This document shows, piece by piece, positions 8,575 through 16,330 of a stretch of 64,000 nucleotides of DNA. Every line of letters begins with the position of its first letter. Positions within the stretch are counted from its first letter, which is position 1. Below the pieces are notes generated by a model. That model had not been told where the DNA came from and made no database searches. It was given only the letters and a program-made list of their open reading frames with translations. The DNA comes from Lachnospiraceae bacterium (GTDB lineage Bacteria; Bacillota; Clostridia; Lachnospirales; Lachnospiraceae), in the NCBI GenBank assembly GCA_017556805.1, contig JAFYMC010000002.1:1-64000 (forward strand), read 5' to 3'. A program made the position numbers and the translations under genes.

Positions 8575-9327
8575 CTAATTCTCCCGTTCCGCCAACAGCT
8601 TGTCCAAATACTGCTTCTCCTTCTTTGACAGCACCGCATCTTTTAATAAATCCGGTCGTGCCGCCAGCGTACGTTCAATGGACTTTTCCCGGCGCCACTT
8701 CTCGATATTGGCATGATGTCCGGAAAGTAATACCTCCGGCACCTTGCGTCCTTCGTACTCCTCCGGTCTTGTATACTGCGGATACTCCAGTAAATTATCC
8801 TGGAAACTTTCAAACTCCGCCGAAGCCTCGTTATTCAATACCCCCGGCACCAGACGCGACACCGCATCAATCATCATCATGGCCGGAAGCTCACCGCCGG
8901 TCAGCACGTAGTCTCCCGCAGATACCATATCCGTCACTACCATCTCAAGGGCTCTCTCGTCGATTCCTTCGTAATGACCGCACAAAAAAATCAAATCCTC
9001 TTCCTTGGCCCATTCCTCCGCCTTTTTCTGGGTAAAGGTCTCGCCCTGTGGAGTCAGGTACACCACCTTCGTCCTCTCCCTGCGTTCCTCCGGAATGAGG
9101 CTCTTTACATAGGCACAGGTCTTTACCACCGGATCCGGAGCCATCACCATACCGGCACCTCCGCCGTACGGATAATCGTCCACCCGCTTATGCTTATCCT
9201 CAGAAAAGGCCCGGATATCCACTGCCTTGATAGACAGCAAGCCCTTTTCCGTAGCCCGTCCGATAATACTGGTATTTAATCCCTGTTCGACCATATCAGG
9301 GAACAATGTCATTACATAAAAATTCAT
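8575..9327 (-). CDS. trmD: tRNA (guanine-N1-)-methyltransferase
   Basis: 250 aa. It methylates G37 in tRNAs and so keeps the reading frame. MNFYVMTLFPDMVEQGLNTS is the typical start, and the SPOUT knot region includes DDYPYGGGAGMVM (about 50) and FLCGHYEGIDERA (about 112), followed by GDYVLTGGELPAMMMID. The ATG lies 18 bases after the GGDEF gene's stop. In many Firmicutes trmD directly follows rimM; here 3.7 kb of accessory genes lies between them. Confidence 0.97.
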   Translation of the reverse strand: MNFYVMTLFPDMVEQGLNTSIIGRATEKGLLSIKAVDIRAFSEDKHKRVDDYPYGGGAGMVMAPDPVVKTCAYVKSLIPEERRERTKVVYLTPQGETFTQKKAEEWAKEEDLIFLCGHYEGIDERALEMVVTDMVSAGDYVLTGGELPAMMMIDAVSRLVPGVLNNEASAEFESFQDNLLEYPQYTRPEEYEGRKVPEVLLSGHHANIEKWRREKSIERTLAARPDLLKDAVLSKKEKQYLDKLLAEREN

Positions 9328-9345
9328 GGTATTCCTCTTTCTGAC

Positions 9346-10644
9346 TTATTTCGCCATCCGGTAACAATTCTTACCGGCATGCTTCGCCTCGTACAATGCC
9401 GCGTCCGCATTTGCATACAAAGTGTCCAGTTCCCGGCCGTGCTCCGGATACCGACCGATGCCGATACTTCCGCTCATATTTACCTGTAAATAATCCGCAG
9501 CCACCCCGGATATTACAGAAAGCAACTGCTGTGCTTTTGTTTCCACCGAACACGGATCCGCAACATTCCGCAGAAAAATAAAAAACTCATCTCCGCCGAT
9601 TCGTCCAATGATATCGTTCTCCCTGACGGTTTCCTTCAGTTTAGCCGCCAACCGGATTAAAAATTCATCTCCCGTCTGGTGACCCAGTGTATCATTTAAA
9701 GCTTTAAAATTATCCACATCCAACATATATAAGGAATGTCCCGCATCCCCCTCCTCACGAAGAATTGCGCGAATTTCCTCCATTGCCGTCTCGCGGTTCA
9801 TCACTCCGGTCATCCGGTCAAGCTTTGCCGCCTCAAGAATCTTTTGTTCTTCCACCTTACTCTTATTAATATCCTTCGCGGAAAGCATCACACACAAGTG
9901 ATTATTATCCGCATCAATCAGAAAATGTACCTTATTTTCTACCCAACGCACAGAACCATCCGATAACTTACGCTCATATTCAAAAGATAATCTGCGTCTT
10001 CCGCTCACATATATCCCACGCAAATTTTCCGGCGTAAAAGTACGATAGAATTCTTCTGCTTCCGCATTTCCGTTTGTAATAGAATTCACCGCGTAGTCAC
10101 AAAGCTCTTCTATGGTATGACACGCCTGCAAGGTACCGTCCTCAATTTCCCGGCGTCTTTGCTTAATAATGCGCCAATCATCCACATCGATATAGCTGAC
10201 CGCATAGGTATCCTCCGGCAAATCAAACAAATACCGGAACAACTGCTCATGACGTTGACGGGCTCGATACTCCTCGGTCACGTCCTCGGTAACACCCAAC
10301 AGACCGATCACTTTACCCGTTTCATCCCGCAAAATATGTTTTGACGTGGCACCGTATCTCGGTTGCCCTCCTTCATCCGTAATCGGCTCGATAAAACGCG
10401 GCAAATCCTTTCCGCTTTCCAACAACTTTCTGTCATCCAGTTCATATCGCTTTGCCAACTGTGAATCCGCAAATATTTCTCTGTCCGTGTATCCGATAAT
10501 CTCCTCTACCGAAGTCTTGCCAACCATCTTCACAAAGGAGTCTGAAACAGCCCGATACACCAAATTCACATCTTTTATAAATATCAAGTCACGAGAATTT
10601 CGCAGCATACAACAAATTGTAGCTTCCATCAAGCTATACTCCAT
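9346..10644 (-). CDS. PAS-PAS-GGDEF diguanylate cyclase
   Basis: 432 aa, no membrane segment. Residues 5-125 form a PAS domain ending in an ILRDETGKVIGLLGVTEDVT PAC strand, and residues about 140-260 a second PAS-like region. A GGDEF domain follows: DRMTGVMNRE (about 275), the metal-binding LDVDNFKALND (about 310) and GGDEF at 350-354. An RxxD inhibitory site (REND) lies exactly five residues before GGDEF, so it should be an active, feedback-inhibited c-di-GMP synthase. No EAL domain is present. It has its own consensus promoter. A c-di-GMP riboswitch at 29.5 kb and a PilZ protein at 59 kb are candidate targets. Confidence 0.94.
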   Translation of the reverse strand: MEYSLMEATICCMLRNSRDLIFIKDVNLVYRAVSDSFVKMVGKTSVEEIIGYTDREIFADSQLAKRYELDDRKLLESGKDLPRFIEPITDEGGQPRYGATSKHILRDETGKVIGLLGVTEDVTEEYRARQRHEQLFRYLFDLPEDTYAVSYIDVDDWRIIKQRRREIEDGTLQACHTIEELCDYAVNSITNGNAEAEEFYRTFTPENLRGIYVSGRRRLSFEYERKLSDGSVRWVENKVHFLIDADNNHLCVMLSAKDINKSKVEEQKILEAAKLDRMTGVMNRETAMEEIRAILREEGDAGHSLYMLDVDNFKALNDTLGHQTGDEFLIRLAAKLKETVRENDIIGRIGGDEFFIFLRNVADPCSVETKAQQLLSVISGVAADYLQVNMSGSIGIGRYPEHGRELDTLYANADAALYEAKHAGKNCYRMAK

Positions 10645-10691
10645 AACAATCCCCCTAAACTACCAACGTAAGTGATATAATTTTCACAACA

Positions 10692-10720
10692 ATTATACTA
10701 CTCTTATTTTTTCATGTCAA
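10692..10720 (-). promoter_or_regulatory. perfect sigma-A promoter of the GGDEF gene
   Basis: TTGACA (10715-10720) and TATAAT (10692-10697) are 17 bases apart, a full consensus match. It ends 19 bases from the stop of the EcsC gene, so the cyclase is transcribed separately and strongly. Confidence 0.9.
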
Positions 10721-10738
10721 CGAAATGCGACCTTTGTC

Positions 10739-11536
10739 TTATTGGCAGACCCATTCATTTTTCTTCTTTAACAACAATCTCTTTTTATATTTCAGATTGG
10801 CATATTCCGTAATCTTCTTTAAATATACCACATCATAGGCACCGCCTATGGCTCCCACAATCGGAATTCCCTGCAAAAACTTCATGTACAGCAGTTCCTT
10901 GGAAAGCCCTGCCGCAGTCCGTTCAATCTGCTGCTTTTCCGCATAGTCCTCCGGCATCTCGTTCTTCTCTATGTAAGCATTCAGTAAATCATCTATCCTG
11001 CGCAAATCAGCACCGTAGGACACGGCCCCTTCAATTAACAAAAGAATAAAACGCCGTTCTTCCTCACTTTCATAGTCATACCCGTAGTCTAAGGCAATCT
11101 CATACACACTGCGTAAAATAAAGCCAACAAACAACACAATATCCGGAAGCCCTACACCCAAGGCGCCCATGCCGATCCCCGTGGCACCGGATACCAGCAT
11201 ATTGACTCTTCCCGCTGTTCCTGCCTTCTTTTCAAACACCTTTAAAGACTTTCGCGTCTGCCGCACCTCATCCGCATATTCGTTAATCTTGAAGCTTTTT
11301 TGCAATTCATCCTTCTTATAGGTCTTTTCAATGATGCCGGTACCTTTTTCAAAAATCACACCAAAGGCTTTTGCAAACGCCGAATCTAACGTACCCTGCA
11401 GCTTTGCAGGCACCTTTTCCGCCAGGAAGCGGTTTAAGAAGCTATCCTTTTTCTCTTCCCTTTGGTCAAAGAACTTCTGCTCCTTTTTCTGAAACTGTCT
11501 CCATTCTATATCAAATGCACTTTTCTTTGTTGCCAT
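10739..11536 (-). CDS. EcsC family protein
   Basis: 265 aa. The ATG at 11536 follows AGGGAGGGG; a longer in-frame start lies upstream of the promoter and is rejected. The glycine-rich segment MLVSGATGIGMGALGVGLPD (about residue 108), followed by IVLFVGFILRSVYEIALDYG, marks the EcsC domain. A second hydrophobic patch, FLQGIPIVGAIGGAYD, is near residue 230. EcsC proteins are peripheral or membrane-inserting; in Bacillus ecsC sits beside an ABC transporter, which is absent here. The function is unknown. Confidence 0.85.
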   Translation of the reverse strand: MATKKSAFDIEWRQFQKKEQKFFDQREEKKDSFLNRFLAEKVPAKLQGTLDSAFAKAFGVIFEKGTGIIEKTYKKDELQKSFKINEYADEVRQTRKSLKVFEKKAGTAGRVNMLVSGATGIGMGALGVGLPDIVLFVGFILRSVYEIALDYGYDYESEEERRFILLLIEGAVSYGADLRRIDDLLNAYIEKNEMPEDYAEKQQIERTAAGLSKELLYMKFLQGIPIVGAIGGAYDVVYLKKITEYANLKYKKRLLLKKKNEWVCQ

Positions 11537-11570
11537 AGGATTCCCCTCCCTGTATTTTCCTTTACACCCT

Positions 11571-11598
11571 ATTATACCACCTGAAAGCTCCAAGTCAA
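11571..11598 (-). promoter_or_regulatory. sigma-A promoter of the EcsC gene
   Basis: TTGACT (11593-11598) and TATAAT (11571-11576), spacer 16 bases, placed 35 bases upstream of the ATG at 11536. Confidence 0.8.
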
Positions 11599-11653
11599 TG
11601 ACACAAACACACCTTAACGATGACATAAAGTTTTTGTAAAATATCTTAATAAT

Positions 11654-12643
11654 TCATACTCTGTTTACCTCCATCTCAATACATTCCCACTGTTCTCCGT
11701 GAAACTCATATACATACCGATTCTCTTGCTCAATTTCTTCAAAGCCTGCCGCCTTGTAACAATAATAGGCGGAGGGATTATTTTCAAATACGCCTAAGGT
11801 TACCTTTTCTGCCTGTAGCATCTCGAATGCATACCGGATTGCCATCTGTATCATACGCTTTCCGTAACCGCATCCCCGCTTACTGTCATCTACAATAACA
11901 AAGCCGATGCGAAGACTCTTCTTTGTCGCATCCGTATATCTTAAAATCAAATGTCCAACAATTTCTCCGTTACAAACCGCGGTTAACGGATAGAAATTAT
12001 CCGGTTCCTCGCAGTCACCGTTACATTCCATATACTTGTAGTTCATATCCTCTGCCGTAACCGGATAGGCACCGTACCGATTGGAACTCCACAAACGAAG
12101 TGCCCGTTCGTCCTTAATCCAGCTTACGATTGTTGCTGCGTCCTGGGGCTTGTAGGGTCTTAATTTCATAACATCTACCTCCTTTTTCCGTAACTGCTTT
12201 TTCATAATTTCATAGACCTGTATCACTCCGTTATAGCATTCCCACCTTCCGTGGTCTACCGTTTGATATCCCAGATGTGCGTATAAGTTACATGCCGGCA
12301 GTGATGCATCAATATCAGCATAATCATAGTGCTCCTTTATCTTGTCCTCCAATTGTCCCATAATGAAGGAACCGTAGCCTTTTCTCTGAAATTCCGGCAA
12401 TACATAGACCCGCGTAATATGATTCTCTTTCTTTGTTCCGGTTCCGATGATTTCATTATTTTCTGAAAGGATAAAGGTATTGCCGGCTTCAATATCTTTC
12501 ATAATATTTTCTTTACTATGGAATTCACAAAACATATCCACGATTTCCTTCAGATAATACTTTGGGTAGACCACTCGAATCGTTTCCTGTACAAGCATAT
12601 AAACCTGTTCTGCATCCTCTTTCTTCGCCAATAAAAATTCCAT
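11654..12643 (-). CDS. tandem GNAT acetyltransferase (two domains fused in frame)
   Basis: 329 aa. The ATG at 12643 follows AAGGAGGAAG. Residues 1-150 form a first GNAT domain with acetyl-CoA loop VLPEFQRKGYGSFIMGQLE (about 82). Residues 159-329 form a second one, beginning MKLRPYKPQDAATIVSWI, with loop VDDSKRGCGYGKRMIQMA (about 255) and the ENNPSAYYCYKAAGFEE motif (about 290). The join is unusual: an in-frame ATG at 12169 is preceded by AAAGGAGG at the right distance. The second domain could therefore also be made alone (171 aa, 11654-12169). Substrates are unknown; the second domain resembles ribosomal-protein/spermidine-type acetyltransferases. No clear promoter lies directly before it; see the leader unit upstream. 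Confidence 0.9.
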   Translation of the reverse strand: MEFLLAKKEDAEQVYMLVQETIRVVYPKYYLKEIVDMFCEFHSKENIMKDIEAGNTFILSENNEIIGTGTKKENHITRVYVLPEFQRKGYGSFIMGQLEDKIKEHYDYADIDASLPACNLYAHLGYQTVDHGRWECYNGVIQVYEIMKKQLRKKEVDVMKLRPYKPQDAATIVSWIKDERALRLWSSNRYGAYPVTAEDMNYKYMECNGDCEEPDNFYPLTAVCNGEIVGHLILRYTDATKKSLRIGFVIVDDSKRGCGYGKRMIQMAIRYAFEMLQAEKVTLGVFENNPSAYYCYKAAGFEEIEQENRYVYEFHGEQWECIEMEVNRV

Positions 12644-12709
12644 AACTTCTTCCTCCTTAAACTTAAATATATACTTCAAAGGATACTGCTTGATTTCGAG
12701 TACTTTTTT

Positions 12710-12723
12710 GGGAAGTACTTCCC
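12710..12723. promoter_or_regulatory. perfect 14-bp palindrome upstream of the GNAT gene
   Basis: GGGAAGTACTTCCC is a perfect palindrome between the terminator at 12730-12771 and the GNAT ribosome binding site. It has the size of a dimeric repressor operator. No factor can be named. Confidence 0.4.
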
Positions 12724-12729
12724 ATTAAG

Positions 12730-12771
12730 AAAAAAGCACCCTCAAACAATATCCTTATCGTCTGATGGTGC
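12730..12771 (-). terminator. intrinsic terminator of the small leader unit
   Basis: A 9-position stem with one mismatch (12736-12744 with 12763-12771) and an 18-base loop is followed on the minus strand by TTTTTT. The loop contains CGATAAGGA, the exact complement of a segment just after the small gene's stop codon (12827-12835). Confidence 0.75.
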
Positions 12772-12837
12772 AAATCACTTGCAATATGTATTATGATAAA
12801 TCGCCCTATCGTGCCAAATCAGCAACCGATAAGGACT

Positions 12838-12951
12838 CTATGATTTCATAATGCAATTTTTTCCATCAGCAAACAATCCCCACTGCCAGTTCCAGACGGG
12901 ATAGACGACGTATAGATAATTCTGCTGACAAAAACAATTCATACCCTGCAT
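12838..12951 (-). CDS. candidate 37-aa small protein or leader peptide
   Basis: ATG at 12951, TAG at 12838-12840; 37 residues. It begins MQGMNCFCQQNYLYVV, contains three tryptophans at alternating positions (WNWQW, residues 20-24) and three cysteines. An AGGAAAGGAAG stretch lies about 7 bases before the ATG. A full-consensus promoter is about 40 bases upstream and an intrinsic terminator about 65 bases downstream, so this is a complete short transcription unit of about 250 nt. It may encode a microprotein, be the leader peptide of an attenuator for the GNAT gene, or be incidental within a small RNA. I know no homologue. Confidence 0.45.
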   Translation of the reverse strand: MQGMNCFCQQNYLYVVYPVWNWQWGLFADGKNCIMKS

Positions 12952-12990
12952 TGTGCTACTTCCTTTCCTAAGATTTTGTAATTGTCACTT

Positions 12991-13019
12991 ATCATACACC
13001 TAATAAGGTTTATTGTCAA
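12991..13019 (-). promoter_or_regulatory. sigma-A promoter of the small leader unit
   Basis: TTGACA (13014-13019) and TATGAT (12991-12996) with a 17-base spacer; the expected start is near 12984, about 33 nt before the 37-codon gene. Confidence 0.85.
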
Positions 13020-13033
13020 TAAGTTTTTTTCAC

Positions 13034-13061
13034 AAAAAAGGTCCTGCTTACACAAGACCTT
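13034..13061 (-). terminator. intrinsic terminator after rimM
   Basis: A 9-bp stem (13038-13046 with 13053-13061, one G-U pair), 6-base loop and TTTTTT on the minus strand directly after rimM. It separates rimM from the genes downstream. Confidence 0.88.
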
Positions 13062-13070
13062 CCCTTCTCA

Positions 13071-13586
13071 TTAATCCAGCAATCCCGGCAATATATGCAC
13101 GACCACCTTACCCTCTTCCAAGGAAATCTCCTTCACGCAGTCCTCGATATACGGAATCAGTGCCGTTTCCTTATTAGGCAGAGTTACCTCAAACACATCG
13201 TTTGCACCGGTCTGCAATACCTCGCTGAGTACGCCCAGTTCTTCGCCCTCATCGGTAATCACCTTAAGACCGATTAAGTCGCAGATGTAAAACTCGTTCT
13301 CCTTAAGCGGCATCGCATCCTCACGATCGATTAAAATATCCTTGTTACGATAGGTCGCCGCCTTGTCCATATCATTGATTTCTTTAAACTTCACGATGAC
13401 CATCTGCTTAAAAAACTTTACACCCTCAACGGTCACAGGAAGCAACTCTCTTCCCAAATCCAAATAAACTTTCTTTAACTTCTTAAAACGTCTTGCATCA
13501 TCGGTAGTCGGGAACACCTTTACCTCACCGTGCACACCGTGAGTCGTGGTAATCACACCAACACGAAGCATACTATCCTTATCCAT
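13071..13586 (-). CDS. rimM: 16S rRNA processing protein RimM
   Basis: 171 aa. It binds S19 and assists maturation of the 30S head. RVGVITTTHGVHGEVKVFPTT is the family N-terminus (residues 7-27); the PRC-barrel domain starts near residue 95 (EFYICDLIGLKVITDEGEEL) and ends with ALIPYIEDCVKEI. GAAGGAGAC precedes the ATG. In related genomes it directly follows rpsP-khpA; here a 340-bp gap with a long inverted repeat lies between khpA and rimM. Confidence 0.96.
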   Translation of the reverse strand: MDKDSMLRVGVITTTHGVHGEVKVFPTTDDARRFKKLKKVYLDLGRELLPVTVEGVKFFKQMVIVKFKEINDMDKAATYRNKDILIDREDAMPLKENEFYICDLIGLKVITDEGEELGVLSEVLQTGANDVFEVTLPNKETALIPYIEDCVKEISLEEGKVVVHILPGLLD

Positions 13587-13739
13587 AGACTTGTCTCCTT
13601 CTTATTCATCTCGTTTTTGTGTCTTGTTCTATCTAAATAGTACCATAACTGTACCTTTCTTACTTATCACTTATCGGCTTGTTTCTTACATGGACAAACT
13701 CGCTAAAAAGAATATAACCTGCCCTTTTTTCTTACCAAG

Positions 13740-13874
13740 GGGGAACTCACGGAATCATTTTAAAGTGAACCTTAAAGCAACGTCAGCACTTGGCGAGGTC
13801 TTTTCGAGCCTAGTACTGCTACGTTGCTGCAAGAGCGAGAGCGCGTTCACGTAAAATAATTCCGTGAGTTCCCC
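13740..13874. repeat. long imperfect inverted repeat between khpA and rimM
   Basis: The outer arms 13740-13770 and 13846-13874 are complementary over about 30 positions with one indel and two mismatches. Inside them 13779-13793 and 13822-13838 pair imperfectly again, leaving a short tip. Together they can fold into one hairpin of about 135 nt. The 13587-13933 gap has no credible gene; besides this repeat it holds a short hairpin at 13892-13921. The 10-mer GAGCGCGTTC at 13839-13848 also occurs in the element at 56.1 kb. Confidence 0.7.
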
Positions 13875-13891
13875 GTCCCAAGAAACCCAAG

Positions 13892-13921
13892 GGGCTGCCC
13901 GGTCAAAAGACCAAGCAGCCC
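13892..13921 (-). terminator. strong hairpin after khpA (terminator-like, no U-tract)
   Basis: A 13-bp stem (13892-13904 with 13909-13921, two G-U pairs) with a four-U loop in the minus-strand RNA. It is followed by CTTGGGTTTCTTGGG rather than a clean U-run. It could be a weak terminator, a pause or a processing/stability hairpin for rpsP-khpA mRNA. Confidence 0.5.
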
Positions 13922-13933
13922 TCAGTATTGGCA

Positions 13934-14164
13934 TTATTGTAGTATTTCAACGACTACCTTTTTGTCGTCTCCGGCAGCTGCGGACTTTACCACGGTACGG
14001 ATCGCTTTGGCAATACGGCCCTGTTTGCCGATTACCTTCCCCATATCTTCCGGTGCCACACGCAACTCGACGACAATCGACTTCTCGGTTTCCTTCTCGG
14101 TCACCTCGACTGCCTCCGGATGATCTACAAGTGCCATAGCAATAACTTTTACTAACTCTTTCAT
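13934..14164 (-). CDS. khpA: KH-domain RNA-binding protein KhpA
   Basis: 76 aa, one KH domain with the GxxG loop in GKVIGKQGRIAKAIRTVV (about residue 42). It binds RNA, usually with KhpB, and affects cell elongation and division in other Firmicutes. The ATG at 14164 (MKELVKVIAMALVDHPEAV) follows AAGGTG, so the extra 14 upstream residues are rejected. It lies 51 bases after rpsP, its usual partner. Confidence 0.95.
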   Translation of the reverse strand: MKELVKVIAMALVDHPEAVEVTEKETEKSIVVELRVAPEDMGKVIGKQGRIAKAIRTVVKSAAAGDDKKVVVEILQ

Positions 14165-14215
14165 TACTACACACCTTGCCCTTTCCGGATACTGCCGTAC
14201 CCGCACATCCTATTC

Positions 14216-14461
14216 TTACTTCTCGATACCGGCCTTCTTTAATAACTTAGCAACGGTCTCGGTCGGCTGTGCGCCGTCAGCAAGCCACTTCTTAGCAGCC
14301 TCCTCGTTTACGTTGAAAACGCTCGGCTCCTTGGTCGGATCATAGATACCGATTTCCTCGATGAATCTACCGTCACGCGGGGATCTGGAATCTGCAACAA
14401 CGATTCTATAGAAAGGTGCCTTCTTCTGACCCATTCTCTTTAATCTGATCTTTACTGCCAT
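14216..14461 (-). CDS. rpsP: 30S ribosomal protein S16
   Basis: 81 aa. The ATG at 14461 gives the canonical [19 protein letters not shown] start after AAGGAGGTG. Typical segments [14 protein letters not shown] and the C-terminal [14 protein letters not shown] are present. It follows ffh in the ylxM-ffh-rpsP-khpA order common to Firmicutes. Confidence 0.98.
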   Translation of the reverse strand: MAVKIRLKRMGQKKAPFYRIVVADSRSPRDGRFIEEIGIYDPTKEPSVFNVNEEAAKKWLADGAQPTETVAKLLKKAGIEK

Positions 14462-14534
14462 TTTAATTTCACCTCCTTGAACTTGGTTTACATGTATCTT
14501 CAAAACGAATCTCTTCGCCTCGAAAGCAAAATCT

Positions 14535-15875
14535 TTAGAATCCGAACGGCATTTTAAAGCCTCGTCTTCCCTTGCCTCCCATCATACCGGAAAGCTGTTT
14601 CATCATCTTCTTCTGACCCTCCACCTGCTTTACCAGACGGTTTACTTCGGAAATGTCCACGCCTGCTCCTGCTGCAATTCTACGCTTTCTGGAAGGATTC
14701 AGAAGAGCCGGGTTGGAACGCTCTTCCGGCGTCATAGACCGGATAATGGCAATCATGCCCTTGAACATGTCATCGTTTAACTCCACACCTTTCAGCTGGC
14801 TACCTACGCCCGGAAGCATGCTCATGATGGAATTGATACCGCCCATCTTCTTCATGTTTTCGGTCTGTTCCAGAAGATCGTTAAAGTCGAACTCTGCCTT
14901 CTTTAACTTCTTCTCCATCTCTCTGGCCTTGTCTGCATCAAACTCGGCCTGGGCTTTATCAATCAAAGTAAGAATATCGCCCATTCCCAGGATACGGGAA
15001 GCCATACGATCCGGATGGAACTGCTCCACGTCGGTCAGCTTCTCGCCGGTACCCGCAAACAGAATCGGACGACCGGTTACCGCACGGATGGAAAGTGCCG
15101 CACCGCCTCGTGTATCACCGTCAAGCTTTGTAATCACAACGCCGGTGATTCCGATTTCCTTTTCGAAGGTCTCTGCCACATTGACCGCATCCTGACCGGT
15201 CATGGCATCTACGGTAAGCAATGTATTGGTTACATTCAGTGCTTCCTTTATCTGCTTAAGCTCCTCCATCAGTACTTCATCAATATGAAGACGTCCGGCG
15301 GTATCTACCAAAACTACGTTATTATTATTCTTCTTTGCATGCTCTAAGGCTGCTTTTGCAATGTCTACCGGGTTGTTCTTATCCCCCATGGTAAACACCG
15401 GAACGCCTACCTTCTCACCGTTGATGATGAGCTGGTCAATCGCAGCCGGACGATACACGTCGCAGGCTACGAGAAGCGGACGCTTTCCTTTACTCTTAAA
15501 CTGACCGGCAAGTTTCGCCGCCATGGTCGTCTTACCGGCACCCTGCAAACCGCACATCATAATGACGGTGATTTCGTTTCCCGGAAGGAAGGTCAGCTCC
15601 GTCGTCTCGGAACCGAGTAACGCAACCATTTCCTCGTTTACAATCTTTATGACCATCTGCCCCGGCGTCAGGCTGCTCATAACATCCTGTCCGATGGCAC
15701 GTTCTTCTACGGTTTTTACAAAATTCTTTACTACACGGAAGTTTACGTCTGCCTCCAAAAGAGCCATCTTTACCTCTTTCAGAGCCGCCTTTACATCTGC
15801 TTCGGAAAGACGTCCCTTACCTCGCAGATTTTTAAAAATCCCTTGCAGCTTTTCCGAAAGGCTGTCAAATGCCAT
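14535..15875 (-). CDS. ffh: signal recognition particle protein Ffh
   Basis: 446 aa. It binds signal sequences of nascent membrane and secreted proteins together with SRP RNA. The N domain (1-85) is followed by the GTPase G domain with [15 protein letters not shown] (about 109), LVDTAGRLH (about 190) and [14 protein letters not shown] (about 248). The C-terminal M domain is methionine-rich ([29 protein letters not shown]). It is preceded by ylxM, as usual. Confidence 0.98.
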   Translation of the reverse strand: MAFDSLSEKLQGIFKNLRGKGRLSEADVKAALKEVKMALLEADVNFRVVKNFVKTVEERAIGQDVMSSLTPGQMVIKIVNEEMVALLGSETTELTFLPGNEITVIMMCGLQGAGKTTMAAKLAGQFKSKGKRPLLVACDVYRPAAIDQLIINGEKVGVPVFTMGDKNNPVDIAKAALEHAKKNNNNVVLVDTAGRLHIDEVLMEELKQIKEALNVTNTLLTVDAMTGQDAVNVAETFEKEIGITGVVITKLDGDTRGGAALSIRAVTGRPILFAGTGEKLTDVEQFHPDRMASRILGMGDILTLIDKAQAEFDADKAREMEKKLKKAEFDFNDLLEQTENMKKMGGINSIMSMLPGVGSQLKGVELNDDMFKGMIAIIRSMTPEERSNPALLNPSRKRRIAAGAGVDISEVNRLVKQVEGQKKMMKQLSGMMGGKGRRGFKMPFGF

Positions 15876-15884
15876 AACTCCTCC

Positions 15885-16238
15885 TTATAACCAATTGAGA
15901 ATCTCCTCGGTTAACCCTCTGGCTTCCTTCACGGAATCCAAATCTCCTGTATTGTAACTGTGTCCCAAAAGCTCGTTAATCTTTTCGACACACCCTTTTG
16001 TTTTGTTAAACTTCTCTACCAGATGGAGCTTTTCTTCGTATCCTCGAAGCTGCTTACTGCAACGCTTCACCATATCGTGGACTCCCTGTCTCGTAATGCC
16101 CTCCGCATCCGCAATCTCGGACAAAGAAAGGTCATTTAAGATGTAATCCTCAAATATTTGCTTGTTGTGCTCCTTTAACAGCTCGCCGTAAAAATCATAC
16201 AGCATGGCAAGTTCCAAAAGCTCGTTTACCTCTTCCAT
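15885..16238 (-). CDS. ylxM: YlxM-family helix-turn-helix protein
   Basis: 117 aa. It is a conserved partner gene of ffh, thought to affect SRP function. A sigma-70 region 4-like helix-turn-helix lies at about residues 45-70 (LSLSEIADAEGITRQGVHDMV). The ATG at 16238 follows AGGTGGTG; an in-frame upstream start lies within the promoter and is rejected. Its ribosome binding site lies in the 3' arm of a perfect 13-bp hairpin at the very start of the transcript, which suggests control of translation or mRNA stability of the ylxM-ffh operon. Confidence 0.93.
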   Translation of the reverse strand: MEEVNELLELAMLYDFYGELLKEHNKQIFEDYILNDLSLSEIADAEGITRQGVHDMVKRCSKQLRGYEEKLHLVEKFNKTKGCVEKINELLGHSYNTGDLDSVKEARGLTEEILNWL

Positions 16239-16245
16239 CAAAAAC

Positions 16246-16278
16246 ACCACCTGTAAAGTTATTTTCTTTACAGGTGGT
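16246..16278 (-). promoter_or_regulatory. 5'-terminal hairpin covering the ylxM ribosome binding site
   Basis: Arms 16246-16258 and 16266-16278 are perfectly complementary (13 bp, 7-base loop). The expected transcript start (about 16272) lies inside the first arm, and the second arm contains AGGTGGT. It could mask translation, protect the 5' end, or, as DNA, serve as an operator overlapping the start site. Confidence 0.6.
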
Positions 16279-16307
16279 AGTGTAACAGATAATGTGGTAT
16301 CTGTCAA
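16279..16307 (-). promoter_or_regulatory. sigma-A promoter of ylxM-ffh
   Basis: TTGACA (16302-16307) and TACACT (16279-16284), 17-base spacer, on the minus strand. Confidence 0.85.
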
Positions 16308-16330
16308 GTATTTTTCTTGATAATTTTATT

